Notes: generated by a model from the sequence alone, not told the origin. Shown: positions 37,038 through 47,338, counted from the first letter of the stretch. The stretch: DNA of 64,000 nt from Polymorphobacter megasporae (GCF_018982885.2 NZ_CP081848.1:2480001-2544000), one strand, 5' to 3'. Made by a program: numbers and translations.

Positions 37038-37997
37038 TTAGCTGGTCATCCCGGCTGGCTGCCGAAATGACGCCAATTGCGGAGCCAGTCCGATCCGGCT
37101 CTCGGGATAAGGCGCTATCGACGTTCGTGCCGGGATTGCGCCCGATTGCAGGACGATCCAGCCCGCGAGGCGGTGCCCGGCCAGCGCTGCGGTCGTTGGG
37201 TCAGCGCCGTCGATGCGCGCGTCGATATACGCAGCGTTGAAGGCGTCGCCCGCGCCGCTGGTATCGATCGGCGAGAGCACCACCGGCGGGGCGACGATCC
37301 TGCCGTCACCGAGGCGGCAGCCTTCGCTACCAAGTTTGACGACGACCTCGCGGCAACCGCGGGCGATCCAGTGACGCGCGACGTCTGCCGCATCGCGCGC
37401 GCCGAGCGCGCGCTCGTCGTCGAGCGTCGGCAGGCCGATATCGCAGCATTCGAGCGCAGCATCGCGCGCCGCCACCGCGGTCGCGACATCGGGCCACAGG
37501 CGCGGACGGTAGTTGCCGTCGAACACCACGCGGCCGCCGTTGGCCCGGACCCGGCGGCAGACATCGAACAGGCGGCCGCGCGCGAGCTTGGGCAAAATCG
37601 CCAGCGTGATCAGCGAGTAGACGAACCAGTCGGCCCGCTCGGCGGCGGCCAGCATTGCCGCACTTGCGGGCAGGTCGAACATCTGTCGCGCCGCGCTATG
37701 TTCGCGCCAATAGGTGAAGCTGCGCTCGCCGCTGTCGGTACGGATCATGTAGAGGCCCGGACCGCGAACCGGGTCGGTCGCGATCAGCGTGGTGTCGAGG
37801 CCTTCGCTTTTCCACTCGCGCCGCAGATCGAGGCTTTCACGGTCGCTGCCGAGCGCAGTGACGTAAGCGACGTCACGTCCGCAGCGCGCAAGATGGATCG
37901 CGGTGTTGAGCGTGTCGCCGCCATAGCCGATCTGCGCCGTGCCGCTCGCGCCCCGCGCGACTTCGATCATGCCTTCGCCAGCGACGCAGATTCGCAT
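37038..37997 (-). CDS. kdgK: 2-keto-3-deoxygluconate kinase
   Basis: PfkB-family sugar kinase that makes 2-keto-3-deoxy-6-phosphogluconate (KDPG). It has 319 residues: GEGMIEVARG at the start, GGDTLNTAIHLAR, YWREHSAAR for substrate binding, and the catalytic Asp251 in DTSGAGDAFNAAY. Its ATG directly abuts the manD stop, so the two are translated together. The KDPG aldolase gene is not in this window. Confidence 0.92.
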   Translation of the reverse strand: MRICVAGEGMIEVARGASGTAQIGYGGDTLNTAIHLARCGRDVAYVTALGSDRESLDLRREWKSEGLDTTLIATDPVRGPGLYMIRTDSGERSFTYWREHSAARQMFDLPASAAMLAAAERADWFVYSLITLAILPKLARGRLFDVCRRVRANGGRVVFDGNYRPRLWPDVATAVAARDAALECCDIGLPTLDDERALGARDAADVARHWIARGCREVVVKLGSEGCRLGDGRIVAPPVVLSPIDTSGAGDAFNAAYIDARIDGADPTTAALAGHRLAGWIVLQSGAIPARTSIAPYPESRIGLAPQLASFRQPAGMTS

Positions 37998-39206
37998 CTA
38001 CCAGTTCCAAAGTGTTCCGTCTTCGAGACGAGCGACGGGGAGATATGCGGGCTTATACGGATAGCGTGCTGCTATGGTTTCATCAATGTCAACGCCGTGT
38101 CCAATTGCGTCGCCGGGGTGGAGATATCCGTCGGCGAACGAATAGGCGTGCGGGAAGACCTCGTCGGTCTCGGGCGTGTGGCGCATGTACTCCTGGATGC
38201 CGAAGTTCGGCACCCATGTGTCGAAATGGAGCGCCGCGCCCATCGTCACCGGCGACAGGTCGGTCGCTCCGTGGCTGCCGGTACGGACCTGGTATAACGC
38301 CGCGAAGTCGGCGATGCGGCGCAGGTGGGTGATGCCGCCGGCGCGGACGACGGTACAGCGGATATAGTCGATCAGCTGGTTCTGGATGAGGTCCTTGCAG
38401 TCCCAGATGGTGTTGAAGATCTCGCCGACCGCGAGCGGCGTCGTCGTGTGCTGGCGGACGAGCTTGAACGCCTCCTGGTTCTCGGCGGGGGTGCAGTCCT
38501 CGAGCCAGAACAGCTGGTACGGCTCGAGCGCCTTGCCGAGATTGGCCGCCTCCATCGGCGTGTAGCGGTGGTGGCCATCGTGGAGCAGGTGATGGTCGAA
38601 GCCGTACGTCGCGCGCAATTTATCGAACAGCTTGGGGACGAAGTTCAACGACTTGCGCGTGTCCCAGACCGTCTCGGTCGGCAACGCGGCGTCGGCGGGT
38701 TCGTAGTACATCGTGCCGCGCCCGACGCCGTACGCATCTTTCAATCCCGGCACGCCCGACTGCGCGCGGATCGCCTTGTAGCCCATCCCGATGTAGCGCC
38801 CGACCTCGTCGACGGTCTGTTCGAGATCGGCGCCGTTGGCGTGGCCGTAGACCATGACCCCATCACGGCTTTTGCCGCCGAGCAGGTCGTACAGCGGCAT
38901 CCCCGCCATCTTCGCCTTGATGTCCCACAACGCGGTATCGACCGCCGCGATCGCCGCCATCGTCACCGGGCCGCGCCGCCAATAGGCACCGCGATAGCCA
39001 TACTGCCAGATGTCCTCGATCCGCCGCGGATCACGCCCGATCAGGCATGGCGCGAGATGGTCGCGGAGGTACGACACCACGGCGAGTTCGCGCCCGTTGA
39101 GCGTGGCGTCGCCGATGCCGTAGACGCCCTGATCGGTCTCGATCTTGAGTGTGACGAAGTTGCGCCCCGGGCATGTAACGATGACCCTGGCGTCGGTGAT
39201 CTTCAT
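37998..39206 (-). CDS. manD: D-mannonate dehydratase, enolase superfamily
   Basis: Converts D-mannonate to 2-keto-3-deoxygluconate. The 402-residue protein has the metal ligands Asp210, Glu236 and Glu262, and Arg147, Tyr159 and His212 at the positions known as catalytic in the Novosphingobium aromaticivorans enzyme, which has the same length. [18 protein letters not shown] and [11 protein letters not shown] are family blocks. It is divergent from the GntR/FCD gene over a 100-base region with two operator-like sites, and feeds its product to KdgK. Confidence 0.95.
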   Translation of the reverse strand: MKITDARVIVTCPGRNFVTLKIETDQGVYGIGDATLNGRELAVVSYLRDHLAPCLIGRDPRRIEDIWQYGYRGAYWRRGPVTMAAIAAVDTALWDIKAKMAGMPLYDLLGGKSRDGVMVYGHANGADLEQTVDEVGRYIGMGYKAIRAQSGVPGLKDAYGVGRGTMYYEPADAALPTETVWDTRKSLNFVPKLFDKLRATYGFDHHLLHDGHHRYTPMEAANLGKALEPYQLFWLEDCTPAENQEAFKLVRQHTTTPLAVGEIFNTIWDCKDLIQNQLIDYIRCTVVRAGGITHLRRIADFAALYQVRTGSHGATDLSPVTMGAALHFDTWVPNFGIQEYMRHTPETDEVFPHAYSFADGYLHPGDAIGHGVDIDETIAARYPYKPAYLPVARLEDGTLWNW

Positions 39207-39267
39207 GCGCTCGATTGCCCCCGGCCGACCATTCAAGTAATTGTTCAGGAACTTGACGTGCCGAGTG

Positions 39268-39302
39268 TGGCCTGTCAAGTTCGGACAAATTGGTAAGGCC
39301 TG
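39268..39302. promoter_or_regulatory. Two operator-like sites between manD and the GntR/FCD gene
   Basis: TGGCCTGTCAAG (39268-39279) and TTGGTAAGGCCTG (39290-39302, the same motif on the opposite strand) lie in the divergent region, the second ending four bases before the regulator's start codon. Both match sites at 23830 and 34347. Autoregulation and control of manD-kdgK and uxaC-uxuB by this regulator are inferred. Confidence 0.55.
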
Positions 39303-39306
39303 TTTA

Positions 39307-40092
39307 ATGGCTCTCGTGACCCTCGACAAGCGCGGGCGGCAAGCCGCCGCATCCGAGCCGGACCGGCTCTACCGCGAGCTGGCGCGCAAGCTGCTCGCGT
39401 CGCTGGCATCGGGTGCCTACAAGGTCGGCGACCGGCTCCCTGCCGAGCGCGAGCTCGCCGCCGATTATGCCGTCAGCCGCCCGACGGTGCGCGAGGCGAT
39501 CATCGCACTCGAGGTCCAGGGCCTCGTCGAAGTCCGCGTCGGCTCGGGCGCGTATGTCCGGCGGCTCCCCGGGGCGGGCGACATTCCCGGCTTTAACATC
39601 ACCGCGTTCGAACTCACCGAGGCCCGGCTGCTGTTCGAGGGCGAATCGGCGGCGCTCGCCGCAACGCAGATCACCGACGCCGAAATCGCTGAACTCGAGG
39701 CGCTGGTCGACGAGATCGCCGACGAGAATCGCCGCGCCGGCGGCACCGAACAGGCCGACCGTGCCTTTCACATCGCAATCGCCCGGGCGACACGCAACAC
39801 CGCAGTCCTCAACACCGTCGAGGAGCTGTGGCGGCTGCGCTCGACTTCGCCCGAAAGCGCATTGCTCCACGCCAAGGCGCGGACCGCCAACGTCAAGCCG
39901 GTCGTCGACGAACACACCGCCGTGCTCGATGCCCTGCGTGCACACGATCCCGCGGCGGCGCGGGCGGCGATGCGCGCGCATCTCAGCGCGGTGCTCGACA
40001 GCCTGTTGTTCGCCACCGAGGAGCGCGCGATCGCCGAAGCGCGCCAGGCGGCGGAAACGAAACGCGCACGCTATGCCGTGACGGAATCCTGA
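39307..40092 (+). CDS. GntR/FCD-family regulator, UxuR/ExuR-like
   Basis: A 261-residue transcription factor. The N-terminal winged helix (about 20-85) has [25 protein letters not shown] and [11 protein letters not shown]; the C-terminal FCD ligand domain (about 95-235) contains [11 protein letters not shown] and the metal-site histidines expected in FCD proteins. UxuR and ExuR sense hexuronates or fructuronate; the same is likely here. The start is ATG 39307, weak SD AAGG. uxaC starts one base after its stop. Confidence 0.9.
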   Translation: MALVTLDKRGRQAAASEPDRLYRELARKLLASLASGAYKVGDRLPAERELAADYAVSRPTVREAIIALEVQGLVEVRVGSGAYVRRLPGAGDIPGFNITAFELTEARLLFEGESAALAATQITDAEIAELEALVDEIADENRRAGGTEQADRAFHIAIARATRNTAVLNTVEELWRLRSTSPESALLHAKARTANVKPVVDEHTAVLDALRAHDPAAARAAMRAHLSAVLDSLLFATEERAIAEARQAAETKRARYAVTES

Positions 40093-40093
40093 A

Positions 40094-41494
40094 ATGACGC
40101 GTCCGCTTATTCTCCACCCCGATCGCCTGCTGCCCGCCGACCCGGCGACGCGCGGCATTGCGCTCGCGCTGTACGATCAGGTCGCGCATCTGCCGATCAT
40201 CAGCCCGCACGGCCACACCGACCCGGCGTGGTTCGCCACCGATGCGGCGTTCGAGAACGCCACCGAGCTGCTGCTCAAGCCCGATCACTATGTTTTCCGC
40301 ATGCTTTACAGCCAGGGCATCGCGCTCGAATCGCTTGGTATCGGCGGCGGGTCGGTCGATCCGCGCGCGGCATGGGCGATCTTCGCGGCGAACTATCACC
40401 TGTTCCGCGGCACGCCGACGCGGCTGTGGCTCGACTGGGTCTTTGCCGAGGCGTTCGGCCTCGACGTCCAGTTCGAGGCGGCGACCGCCGATCATTATTA
40501 CGACACGATCGGCACGGCGCTCGCGACCCCCGCCTTCCGCCCACGCGCCTTGTTCGACCGCTTCGGCATCGAGGTCATCGCCACGACCGAATCGCCGCTC
40601 GACAGCCTCGACCACCACCGCGTGATCCAGGAGAGCGGCTGGAGCGGACGGGTCGTCACTGCCTACCGCCCCGATGCCGTCGTCGACCCCGAGTTCGAGG
40701 GCTTCCGCGCCAACCTCGCGCGCCTGTCCGACCTGACCCGCGAGGATGCGTTCGGCTACGACGGCTATATCGCTGCGCACCGCCAGCGGCGAGCGTTTTT
40801 CGCGTCGATGGGAGCGACGTCGACCGATCACGGTCATCCAACCACCGCGACCGCCGACCTATCACCCGCCGACGCCACGGCACTGTTCGCCCGTGTCACC
40901 GCCGACACAGTCAGCCGCGCCGACGCCGAGCTGTTCCGCGCGCACATGCTGACGGTGATGGCGGGGATGAGCATCGACGACGGCCTCGTCATGCAGCTCC
41001 ACCCGGGGTCGTTCCGCAACCACAACCCGTCGCTGTTCGCGCGGTTCGGCCGTGACAAGGGCGCCGATATCCCGATGGCGACCGATTATGTCCACGGCCT
41101 GCGCCCGCTGTTGGCGCGCTACGGCAACGACCCGCGGTTGACGCTGATCCTGTTCACCCTCGACGAGACGTCGTATTCGCGCGAACTTGCCCCGCTTGCC
41201 GGGCATTATCCCGCATTGCGGCTCGGTCCGGCGTGGTGGTTCCACGACAGCCCCGAGGGGATGCGCCGCTTCCGCCAGCAGGTCACCGAGACCGCGGGCT
41301 TCTACAACACCGTCGGCTTCAACGACGACACCCGCGCCTTCATGTCGATCCCGGCGCGCCACGACGTCGCCCGGCGGATCGATTGCGGCTTCCTCGCGGG
41401 CCTCGTCGCCGAGCACCGGCTCGAGGATTGGGAGGCAGCCGAACTCGCGGTCGACCTCAGCTACACCCTCGCCAAGCGAGCGTATAAATTATGA
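40094..41494 (+). CDS. uxaC: Glucuronate isomerase
   Basis: Isomerises D-glucuronate to D-fructuronate (or galacturonate to tagaturonate). It has 466 residues in the amidohydrolase superfamily: SPHGHTDPAWF carries the metal histidines near the N-terminus, with FFASMGATSTDHGH, MQLHPGSFRNHN and TSYSRELAPLAGHYP as conserved blocks. The gene is one base from the regulator and overlaps uxuB by four bases. Confidence 0.94.
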   Translation: MTRPLILHPDRLLPADPATRGIALALYDQVAHLPIISPHGHTDPAWFATDAAFENATELLLKPDHYVFRMLYSQGIALESLGIGGGSVDPRAAWAIFAANYHLFRGTPTRLWLDWVFAEAFGLDVQFEAATADHYYDTIGTALATPAFRPRALFDRFGIEVIATTESPLDSLDHHRVIQESGWSGRVVTAYRPDAVVDPEFEGFRANLARLSDLTREDAFGYDGYIAAHRQRRAFFASMGATSTDHGHPTTATADLSPADATALFARVTADTVSRADAELFRAHMLTVMAGMSIDDGLVMQLHPGSFRNHNPSLFARFGRDKGADIPMATDYVHGLRPLLARYGNDPRLTLILFTLDETSYSRELAPLAGHYPALRLGPAWWFHDSPEGMRRFRQQVTETAGFYNTVGFNDDTRAFMSIPARHDVARRIDCGFLAGLVAEHRLEDWEAAELAVDLSYTLAKRAYKL

Positions 41495-42876
41495 GGCTGG
41501 GCCGGGGAGTCGTGCTCCCCGCCGACGTCCAGCGCCCGGCCTATGACCGCGATGCGCAGGAAAGCGGCATCGTCCATCTCGGCATCGGCGCGTTCCACCG
41601 CGCGCACCAGGCGGTCTACACCGACGACGCAATGGACGCGGGCGACCGCGACTGGGCGATCACCGGCGTCTCGCTGCGGTCGCCCGAGATGCGCGACGCG
41701 CTCGCACCGCAGGACGGACTCTATACAGTCACCGAGCGCGACGGCGGCGGCGACACGACCCGCCTGATCGGCGCGGTCCGCCGTGTCCTCGTTGCCGCCG
41801 AGGACCCCGGCGCGGTGGTTGCCGCAATCGCCGCGCCCGCGACCCGCATCGTCAGCCTGACGGTGACCGAGAAGGGCTATTGGCGCGCGTCCGATGGCAG
41901 CCTCGATCCGGCTCTGCCCGACCTCGCGGGGGGAACACCGAGTAGCATCTTCGGGTATCTCGCCGCCGGGCTCGCGCGCCGCCGCGACGCCGGGGCAGGG
42001 GGGCTGACCCTGATCTCGTGCGACAATCTCGCGGGCAATGGGCGGCAGCTCGAACGCCTGCTGCAGACCGTGTTGACCGCGCGCGACCCGGCGCTCGCCG
42101 AGTGGGTCGCGGTGAATTGCACCTGCCCGTCGACGATGGTCGACCGGATCGTCCCCGCACCGACCGAGGCCGACCGCACCGCGATCGCCGCGCGCCTCGG
42201 CGTCCGCGACGAAGCCGCCGTCATCGCCGAACCGTTCCGCCAATGGATCATCGAGGACCGCTTTGCCGGCGACCGTCCGCGCTGGGAGGCGGGCGGAGCT
42301 GAGTTCGTCGCCGACGTTGCGCCGTACGAGATCGCCAAACTGCGGATGCTCAACGGCGCGCACTCGGCGCTCGCCTATCTCGGCCTCGCGCACGGTTATG
42401 CCTTCGTCCACGAAGCGATCGCCGATCCCGCGATCGCGACGCTCGTCGAGCGGCTGATGCGCGACGAGGCGGCGGCGAGTTTTACCCCCGCGCCGGGGCA
42501 GGACCTCGACCGCTATGCGACGGCGCTTATGGCGCGCTTCGCCAATCCCGCGCTCAACCACCGGCTCGCGCAGATCGCGATGGACGGGTCGCAGAAGATT
42601 CCGCAGCGGTGGCTCGACACGCTCGCGGCGCGGCGTGCCGAGGGAGGCGACTGTCCGTCGATCCTGCGCGCGCTGTCGGCGTGGGTCGTTTATATCCGCG
42701 GCGAGGGTCACATCGTCGACGATCCCGATGCCGCCGCGCTCGCCGCGTGCTGGCAGAGCGCCGGACGCGCGGGAGTGGTCGGCGCGCTGTTCGGCGAGCA
42801 TGGCCGCTTCGCCGCGCGCTGGGTCGCGTCGGATGCCGAGCGCGCGGCGATCGCCGGGAGCCTAGCGGACGGCTGA
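41491..42876 (+). CDS. uxuB: D-mannonate oxidoreductase (fructuronate reductase)
   Basis: Reduces fructuronate to D-mannonate with NADH. It has 461 residues of the mannitol dehydrogenase family: HLGIGAFHRAHQAVYTDD (cofactor loop), SLTVTEKGYW, SCDNLAGNG, and the catalytic-lysine region EIAKLRMLNGAHSALAYLG. With UxaC, ManD and KdgK it completes glucuronate to KDPG. ATGA overlap with uxaC. Confidence 0.94.
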   Translation: MRLGRGVVLPADVQRPAYDRDAQESGIVHLGIGAFHRAHQAVYTDDAMDAGDRDWAITGVSLRSPEMRDALAPQDGLYTVTERDGGGDTTRLIGAVRRVLVAAEDPGAVVAAIAAPATRIVSLTVTEKGYWRASDGSLDPALPDLAGGTPSSIFGYLAAGLARRRDAGAGGLTLISCDNLAGNGRQLERLLQTVLTARDPALAEWVAVNCTCPSTMVDRIVPAPTEADRTAIAARLGVRDEAAVIAEPFRQWIIEDRFAGDRPRWEAGGAEFVADVAPYEIAKLRMLNGAHSALAYLGLAHGYAFVHEAIADPAIATLVERLMRDEAAASFTPAPGQDLDRYATALMARFANPALNHRLAQIAMDGSQKIPQRWLDTLAARRAEGGDCPSILRALSAWVVYIRGEGHIVDDPDAAALAACWQSAGRAGVVGALFGEHGRFAARWVASDAERAAIAGSLADG

Positions 42877-42929
42877 GGCTTTGCTACGGCACGGTTTCGC
42901 GCCAGAAGCGTCGTGTTTCGAGGGGGCGG

Positions 42930-44453
42930 ATGAGCGACGCGACCGATCAGGCGTACATGGCGCTGCTTATCGCCGCTTCGCAGGCCGGGCAGCGAGGGCA
43001 GTTCGCCGCTGCGATTGCCGGTTTCGGCCGGGCCATCGCGGCACAGCCTGCACGGTACGAAGCCTATGCGGGGCTGGCGCAATGCGAGGTCGCGGCGCGG
43101 CAGCCGGATGCGGCGCTGGCGAACTTCGACGCGGCAATCGCTCGCGCGCCGGGATCCGCGGCATTGCTGTGCGCCAAGGCTGCCGTCCACCGCAGCCTCG
43201 CCCAGCCAGACGCGGCGTCGGCGCTGTACGACAAAGCGCTCCGCCTCGACCCCGGCTGCACCGCCGCCGCGCTCGGCCGCATCGGACTGTACGTCGACGC
43301 GGGCCAGAGCGCCGAAGCCGCCGCCGTGCTGGCGACGATCACCGGCCCCGATCGCACACGCCTCGATGTGCGATGGACGGCGGCGCGGCTCGCGCTCGCG
43401 GCGGGTGATCTCGCGGCGGCGCACAACGATGCGGCCGCGCTCGTGGCAACTCCCGGCCTCAACGACGCCCAGCGGTCCGAGGCGCTCCTTCTGCTCGGCG
43501 AAATCCTCGACGGTCTCGACGATCCTGCGGCGGCGTTCGCGGCGGCGGCGGAGGGCAAGGCGCTTGCTCGCCGCCTCTACGCCGAACTCGCCGCGAGTCG
43601 CGAGAGCGAGGCGGCCAAGTCGGCGCGGCTCGGGGCATGGTGGGGGGCGGCTCCCGCGGCGGCGTGGACCGGCGCGCCACGTGCGGCTGCAATCCCGGGA
43701 GAGGCCGCCGCGCACGTCTTCCTCATCGGCTTCCCGCGCTCGGGAACGACGCTGCTCGAACAGATACTGGCGGGGCATCCCGATGTCGTCGCGCTCGAGG
43801 AAGCGCCAACGCTGGCCGATCATTACGCCGAATTCCTTGCTGACGACGCAGGCTGCTCGCGGCTGGCAGCGCTGAGCGGCGTCGAGGCCGACCGCTGGCG
43901 CGCGCGGTACTGGGCGACCGTGGCCGAGGCCGTCGATGTCCGCGGCAAGAGCTTCGTCGACAAGGCACCGGCTGGGACACTGACCTTGCCGCTGATCGCG
44001 CGGCTATTTCCGGAGGCGAGGATCCTGTTCGCGTTGCGCGATCCGCGCGACGTCGTCCTGAGCTGCTTCCGCAACGCCTTCCAGATGAACGCGATGACCT
44101 ATGCTTTCACGTCGCTCGACGCGACCGCCGAGTGCTACGACGCGGTCATGTCGATGGCGGCCGCGTACCGGTCACGCTCGTCGCTGCCGCTGTTCGAGGT
44201 TCGGCACGAAGCGCTCGTCGATGATCTCGCCGCCGAGGTCGCGCGGGTGGCGGCGTTTATCGGGCTCGCAGCCCATGCCGCGATGGTGGATTTCGTCGCG
44301 ACCGCCGCCCGCCGCGAGGTCCGCACGCCGAGCGCGCGGCAGGTCCGCGCCGGGATCAACCGGCGCGGGGTCGGGCGGTGGCGGACCTATGCCGCCGACC
44401 TCGCCCCGGTGCTGCCGCGCCTCGACCGCTGGGTCGAAACGTTCGGCTATTAG
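42930..44453 (+). CDS. TPR - sulfotransferase fusion protein
   Basis: A 507-residue protein. Residues about 8-215 are TPR repeats (AIAGFGRAIAAQPARYEAYAG is one unit). From 262 a sulfotransferase-fold domain begins with the PAPS 5'-phosphosulfate loop GFPRSGTT (267-274) and later FALRDPRDVVLSCFRN, the 3'-phosphate-binding region. AGGGGGCGG precedes the ATG. It starts 53 bases after uxuB in the same direction and might be co-transcribed. The acceptor is unknown; TPR-sulfotransferases are widespread in sphingomonads. It ends four bases overlapped with the receptor gene, tail to tail. Confidence 0.87.
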   Translation: MSDATDQAYMALLIAASQAGQRGQFAAAIAGFGRAIAAQPARYEAYAGLAQCEVAARQPDAALANFDAAIARAPGSAALLCAKAAVHRSLAQPDAASALYDKALRLDPGCTAAALGRIGLYVDAGQSAEAAAVLATITGPDRTRLDVRWTAARLALAAGDLAAAHNDAAALVATPGLNDAQRSEALLLLGEILDGLDDPAAAFAAAAEGKALARRLYAELAASRESEAAKSARLGAWWGAAPAAAWTGAPRAAAIPGEAAAHVFLIGFPRSGTTLLEQILAGHPDVVALEEAPTLADHYAEFLADDAGCSRLAALSGVEADRWRARYWATVAEAVDVRGKSFVDKAPAGTLTLPLIARLFPEARILFALRDPRDVVLSCFRNAFQMNAMTYAFTSLDATAECYDAVMSMAAAYRSRSSLPLFEVRHEALVDDLAAEVARVAAFIGLAAHAAMVDFVATAARREVRTPSARQVRAGINRRGVGRWRTYAADLAPVLPRLDRWVETFGY

Positions 44454-47179
44454 AACTTCGCGCGGACGCCGAAGAAGACCTGCGTGCCGTTGGCGTAGAC
44501 CGCGCGCGGCTGGTCGGTGGTCTGGGCGTAGTACTTGAGCTTGGCGTTGGTGATGTTGAGCGCATCGACCGTCAGCGTCAGGTTCTTGGTGATCGCGAGA
44601 TTGGCCGAGCCGTCGAGCGTGCCGTAATTGCTCTGGTTCTCGGCCGAGCTGCGATCGAGCCCGACGAAGTAATGCGACCGGTAGGTGTAGGCGAGCCGGA
44701 CGTTGAGCGGGCCCTTATCGTAGTAGCCGACGACGTTGTAGGTGAACTTCGACGTGCCGACGAGCGGCGCGCCCGAGCTCTCGTGGCCGTTGACGTAGGT
44801 CCCGTTCGCCTGGAAGCCGAAGCCGTACGCGATCGGCTGCTGGAGCTGCAGCTCGACGCCCGAAAGCTGGCCGCTGGTGTTGGTCGGTGACGAGATCGTA
44901 TAGTCGTGGAACTTGTTGTCGAGCTGGGTGAAGTAATTGCCGACACTCGTGCCGAAGGTGACGTACGACTGCAGGTCGTCGTGGAAGACGCTGATCGCCG
45001 CGAGCGCCGCAGGGGCGTAATAATATTCGAGCGAGCCGTCGAACACCGTTGCCTTGATTGGGCGAAGGTTTGGGTTGCCGCCGCTGCCGGTGAAGTTGGT
45101 ATCGGTCAGCGACACCGTTCCGCCGAGCGCGCTGAAGTCGGGACGCGACATCGTCTCGGCGGCGGCGAGGCGGAGCAGGACTTTCTGCGAGATGTCGAAG
45201 GTCAGGTTGATGCTAGGCAGGAAGTCGACGTAGTTGTGCTTGACCTCGTTGATGTAGAACGGGCCGTACGCCGACGTCGTGATGACGTTGGCTGCGCACG
45301 TCGTCGGCACCGTCGTCGTCGCCGGGGCGCACGACACGGGGACGTTGACGAAGGCGCGTTCGCTGGTGCTGGCGACGCGGAGGCCGACGTTGCCACGCCA
45401 GCCCTCGCCGCCGATGTGGGCCAGGATATAGCCCTCGACGTCGGTTTCCTTGACCTTGAATTCGCCGGGCCAGTATTCATTCTGCGGCTGGACGATTGCC
45501 GAGATCGGGCCGCGAACGCCGCCGCCGATGTTGTTGATGACCTTGGTGATCGTTGCCGGGTCACCCGCGAGCGGGATAAGCAGCCCGGGGATGCCGAGCG
45601 CGTTGGCGTTGAACCCGCCCGGGTAGAGCGTCGGGTTGACCCCGGCGAAGTTGAACAGCCCGGCGCTATAGCATTGGCCGTCGGCACCCAGCGTGCAGCC
45701 ACGATCCCAGCCGACGGTCTGGCGCTTGTGCTCGGCGATGCGAACCCCGGCATCGATCGAGCGGAATGCGCCGCTGCTGATGTCGTAATTGGCGTCGAGC
45801 TTGCCGTAGGCTTCCTGGTCGGTCGAGGTGAACGTCTCGTTGATTGCGAAGTCGTTCGACACGCCGACGGGGCTGCCCGGGTTGATGTTCGCCGTGGTGA
45901 CGGCAAAACCGTTGCCCGATGGTCCGTACGATACGCCGGTCGGGGCATCGACCTCGAAGAACGGCGACGACGGGGTGCGGCCGGTGCCGCGGGTGTAGCC
46001 GACCTGGCCCTTGATCGTCAGGCGGTCGGACGCCTTGTACGTCGCGTCGAGATTGGCGAACCAGCTCGCGGCATTGGCGTCGGGCCGGACGATGTTGTCG
46101 GCGACGATGCCCTCGATCGGCTGGCCCGTGAACGGACCCGAGGTCGCGACAAGCGGGAAGCTCGCGGCGACGAGCGTGTTGTTCTTAACGGTGTAGCTGG
46201 TGGGGACATTGCGATCGAGTTCGCGCGATCCCCAGTAGAGGTAGTTGTCGTTGACGTTGCTCGCGTTGAGGTACGAGTAAAATCCGCTCGCCTTAAATTC
46301 GAGCTTGTCGGTCGCCTTCCAGTCGACCGTCGCCACGCCGCCTTCTCGCCGCCGCTGCTGGGTGAAGAGCGTCGATCCGATCAGCGTCGGGGCCTGGACG
46401 CCGACGAGCGACGGGATCGCCGCGCCGGTCGCGTTGCTTGCGGTGATCGCGCCATAACCGAGCGTCTCCTGCCCATAGCGGCGCAGGCTGCGCTCCTCGT
46501 AGAAGCCTTGGACGATCACGCCGAGGGTGTTGTCGTCGTTGTGCCAGCCGATCAGCGCGTTGACCTGCGGCTTGGTCTCGTGGCTCTGGGTATTGTACGC
46601 CCCCTGCGCCGATGCCTCGACGGTCCACGTGCTCTTGAGGTCGAGCCCGCTGCGCAGGCGCAGGTCGATCGACCCGGCAACGCCGCCTTCGAGCAGCGAC
46701 GCGTCCTGGGTCTTGCTGACGATGACCGCCGAGACGATCTCCGACGGGAGCAGGTCGAAGCTGGTCGAACGGCCGACGGTCGAGAACTGGTCGAGGACGA
46801 ACCAGTCGCCGGTCGCAACCGAGTGACCGTCGATCGTGACCTGCGTCAGGCTGGGGGAGGTACCGCGGATCGAGACACGGTTGTTCTCGTCGAAGCCGCC
46901 TTCGCCGCTTGATGCCGACGATGTGTTCAGGCCCGGAAGACGCTGGAGCGCATCGGCGACGTTCTTGTCGGGCAGCTTGCCGATGTCTTCGGCTGAGATT
47001 GCTTCGACATGATTGTCGCTCGTCCGCTTGAGGTCGATCGCGCGCTCAAGACTGGCGCGGACGCCGGTGACGACGATCTCGTCGGGCATCGGCGCGTCGG
47101 CGGCAAGCGCCGGCGCGGTGCCGAGGATGATCGCCAGGCTGCTCGCCGAGCCGACCAGAATATGCCGGTGCAATCTCAT
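44450..47179 (-). CDS. TonB-dependent receptor, probable chitooligosaccharide uptake
   Basis: A 909-residue outer-membrane receptor: signal peptide, TonB-box-like DEIVVTGVRASLERAIDLKR, plug domain with AEDIGKLPDKNVADALQRLPG, and a beta-barrel ending VFFGVRAKF. The plug sequence is typical of the sugar-specific receptors of Caulobacter and sphingomonads, which work without SusD. It is divergent from the HutC-type regulator and the nag operon, which suggests N-acetylglucosamine oligomers as substrate; this is inferred from context. Confidence 0.9.
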   Translation of the reverse strand: MRLHRHILVGSASSLAIILGTAPALAADAPMPDEIVVTGVRASLERAIDLKRTSDNHVEAISAEDIGKLPDKNVADALQRLPGLNTSSASSGEGGFDENNRVSIRGTSPSLTQVTIDGHSVATGDWFVLDQFSTVGRSTSFDLLPSEIVSAVIVSKTQDASLLEGGVAGSIDLRLRSGLDLKSTWTVEASAQGAYNTQSHETKPQVNALIGWHNDDNTLGVIVQGFYEERSLRRYGQETLGYGAITASNATGAAIPSLVGVQAPTLIGSTLFTQQRRREGGVATVDWKATDKLEFKASGFYSYLNASNVNDNYLYWGSRELDRNVPTSYTVKNNTLVAASFPLVATSGPFTGQPIEGIVADNIVRPDANAASWFANLDATYKASDRLTIKGQVGYTRGTGRTPSSPFFEVDAPTGVSYGPSGNGFAVTTANINPGSPVGVSNDFAINETFTSTDQEAYGKLDANYDISSGAFRSIDAGVRIAEHKRQTVGWDRGCTLGADGQCYSAGLFNFAGVNPTLYPGGFNANALGIPGLLIPLAGDPATITKVINNIGGGVRGPISAIVQPQNEYWPGEFKVKETDVEGYILAHIGGEGWRGNVGLRVASTSERAFVNVPVSCAPATTTVPTTCAANVITTSAYGPFYINEVKHNYVDFLPSINLTFDISQKVLLRLAAAETMSRPDFSALGGTVSLTDTNFTGSGGNPNLRPIKATVFDGSLEYYYAPAALAAISVFHDDLQSYVTFGTSVGNYFTQLDNKFHDYTISSPTNTSGQLSGVELQLQQPIAYGFGFQANGTYVNGHESSGAPLVGTSKFTYNVVGYYDKGPLNVRLAYTYRSHYFVGLDRSSAENQSNYGTLDGSANLAITKNLTLTVDALNITNAKLKYYAQTTDQPRAVYANGTQVFFGVRAKF

Positions 47180-47338
47180 GATGTGTCCCCTTGAAAGTCT
47201 GCCCGCTCAATACATTCGTAGAACCATTACCGGTCCTTTGATCGGGTCAATGCCCGGGACCTTGCCCATTCGCCGAGTGTCGATCTGGAGTTGACATAAT
47301 CCTGTCACTAAACGCAAGTCCAAAATCATATCTTTCTA

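Noticed and set aside
47291-47296. TTGACA as a firm promoter call for the nag regulator
   Set aside because: No acceptable -10 sequence at 16-18 bases; kept only as a note.
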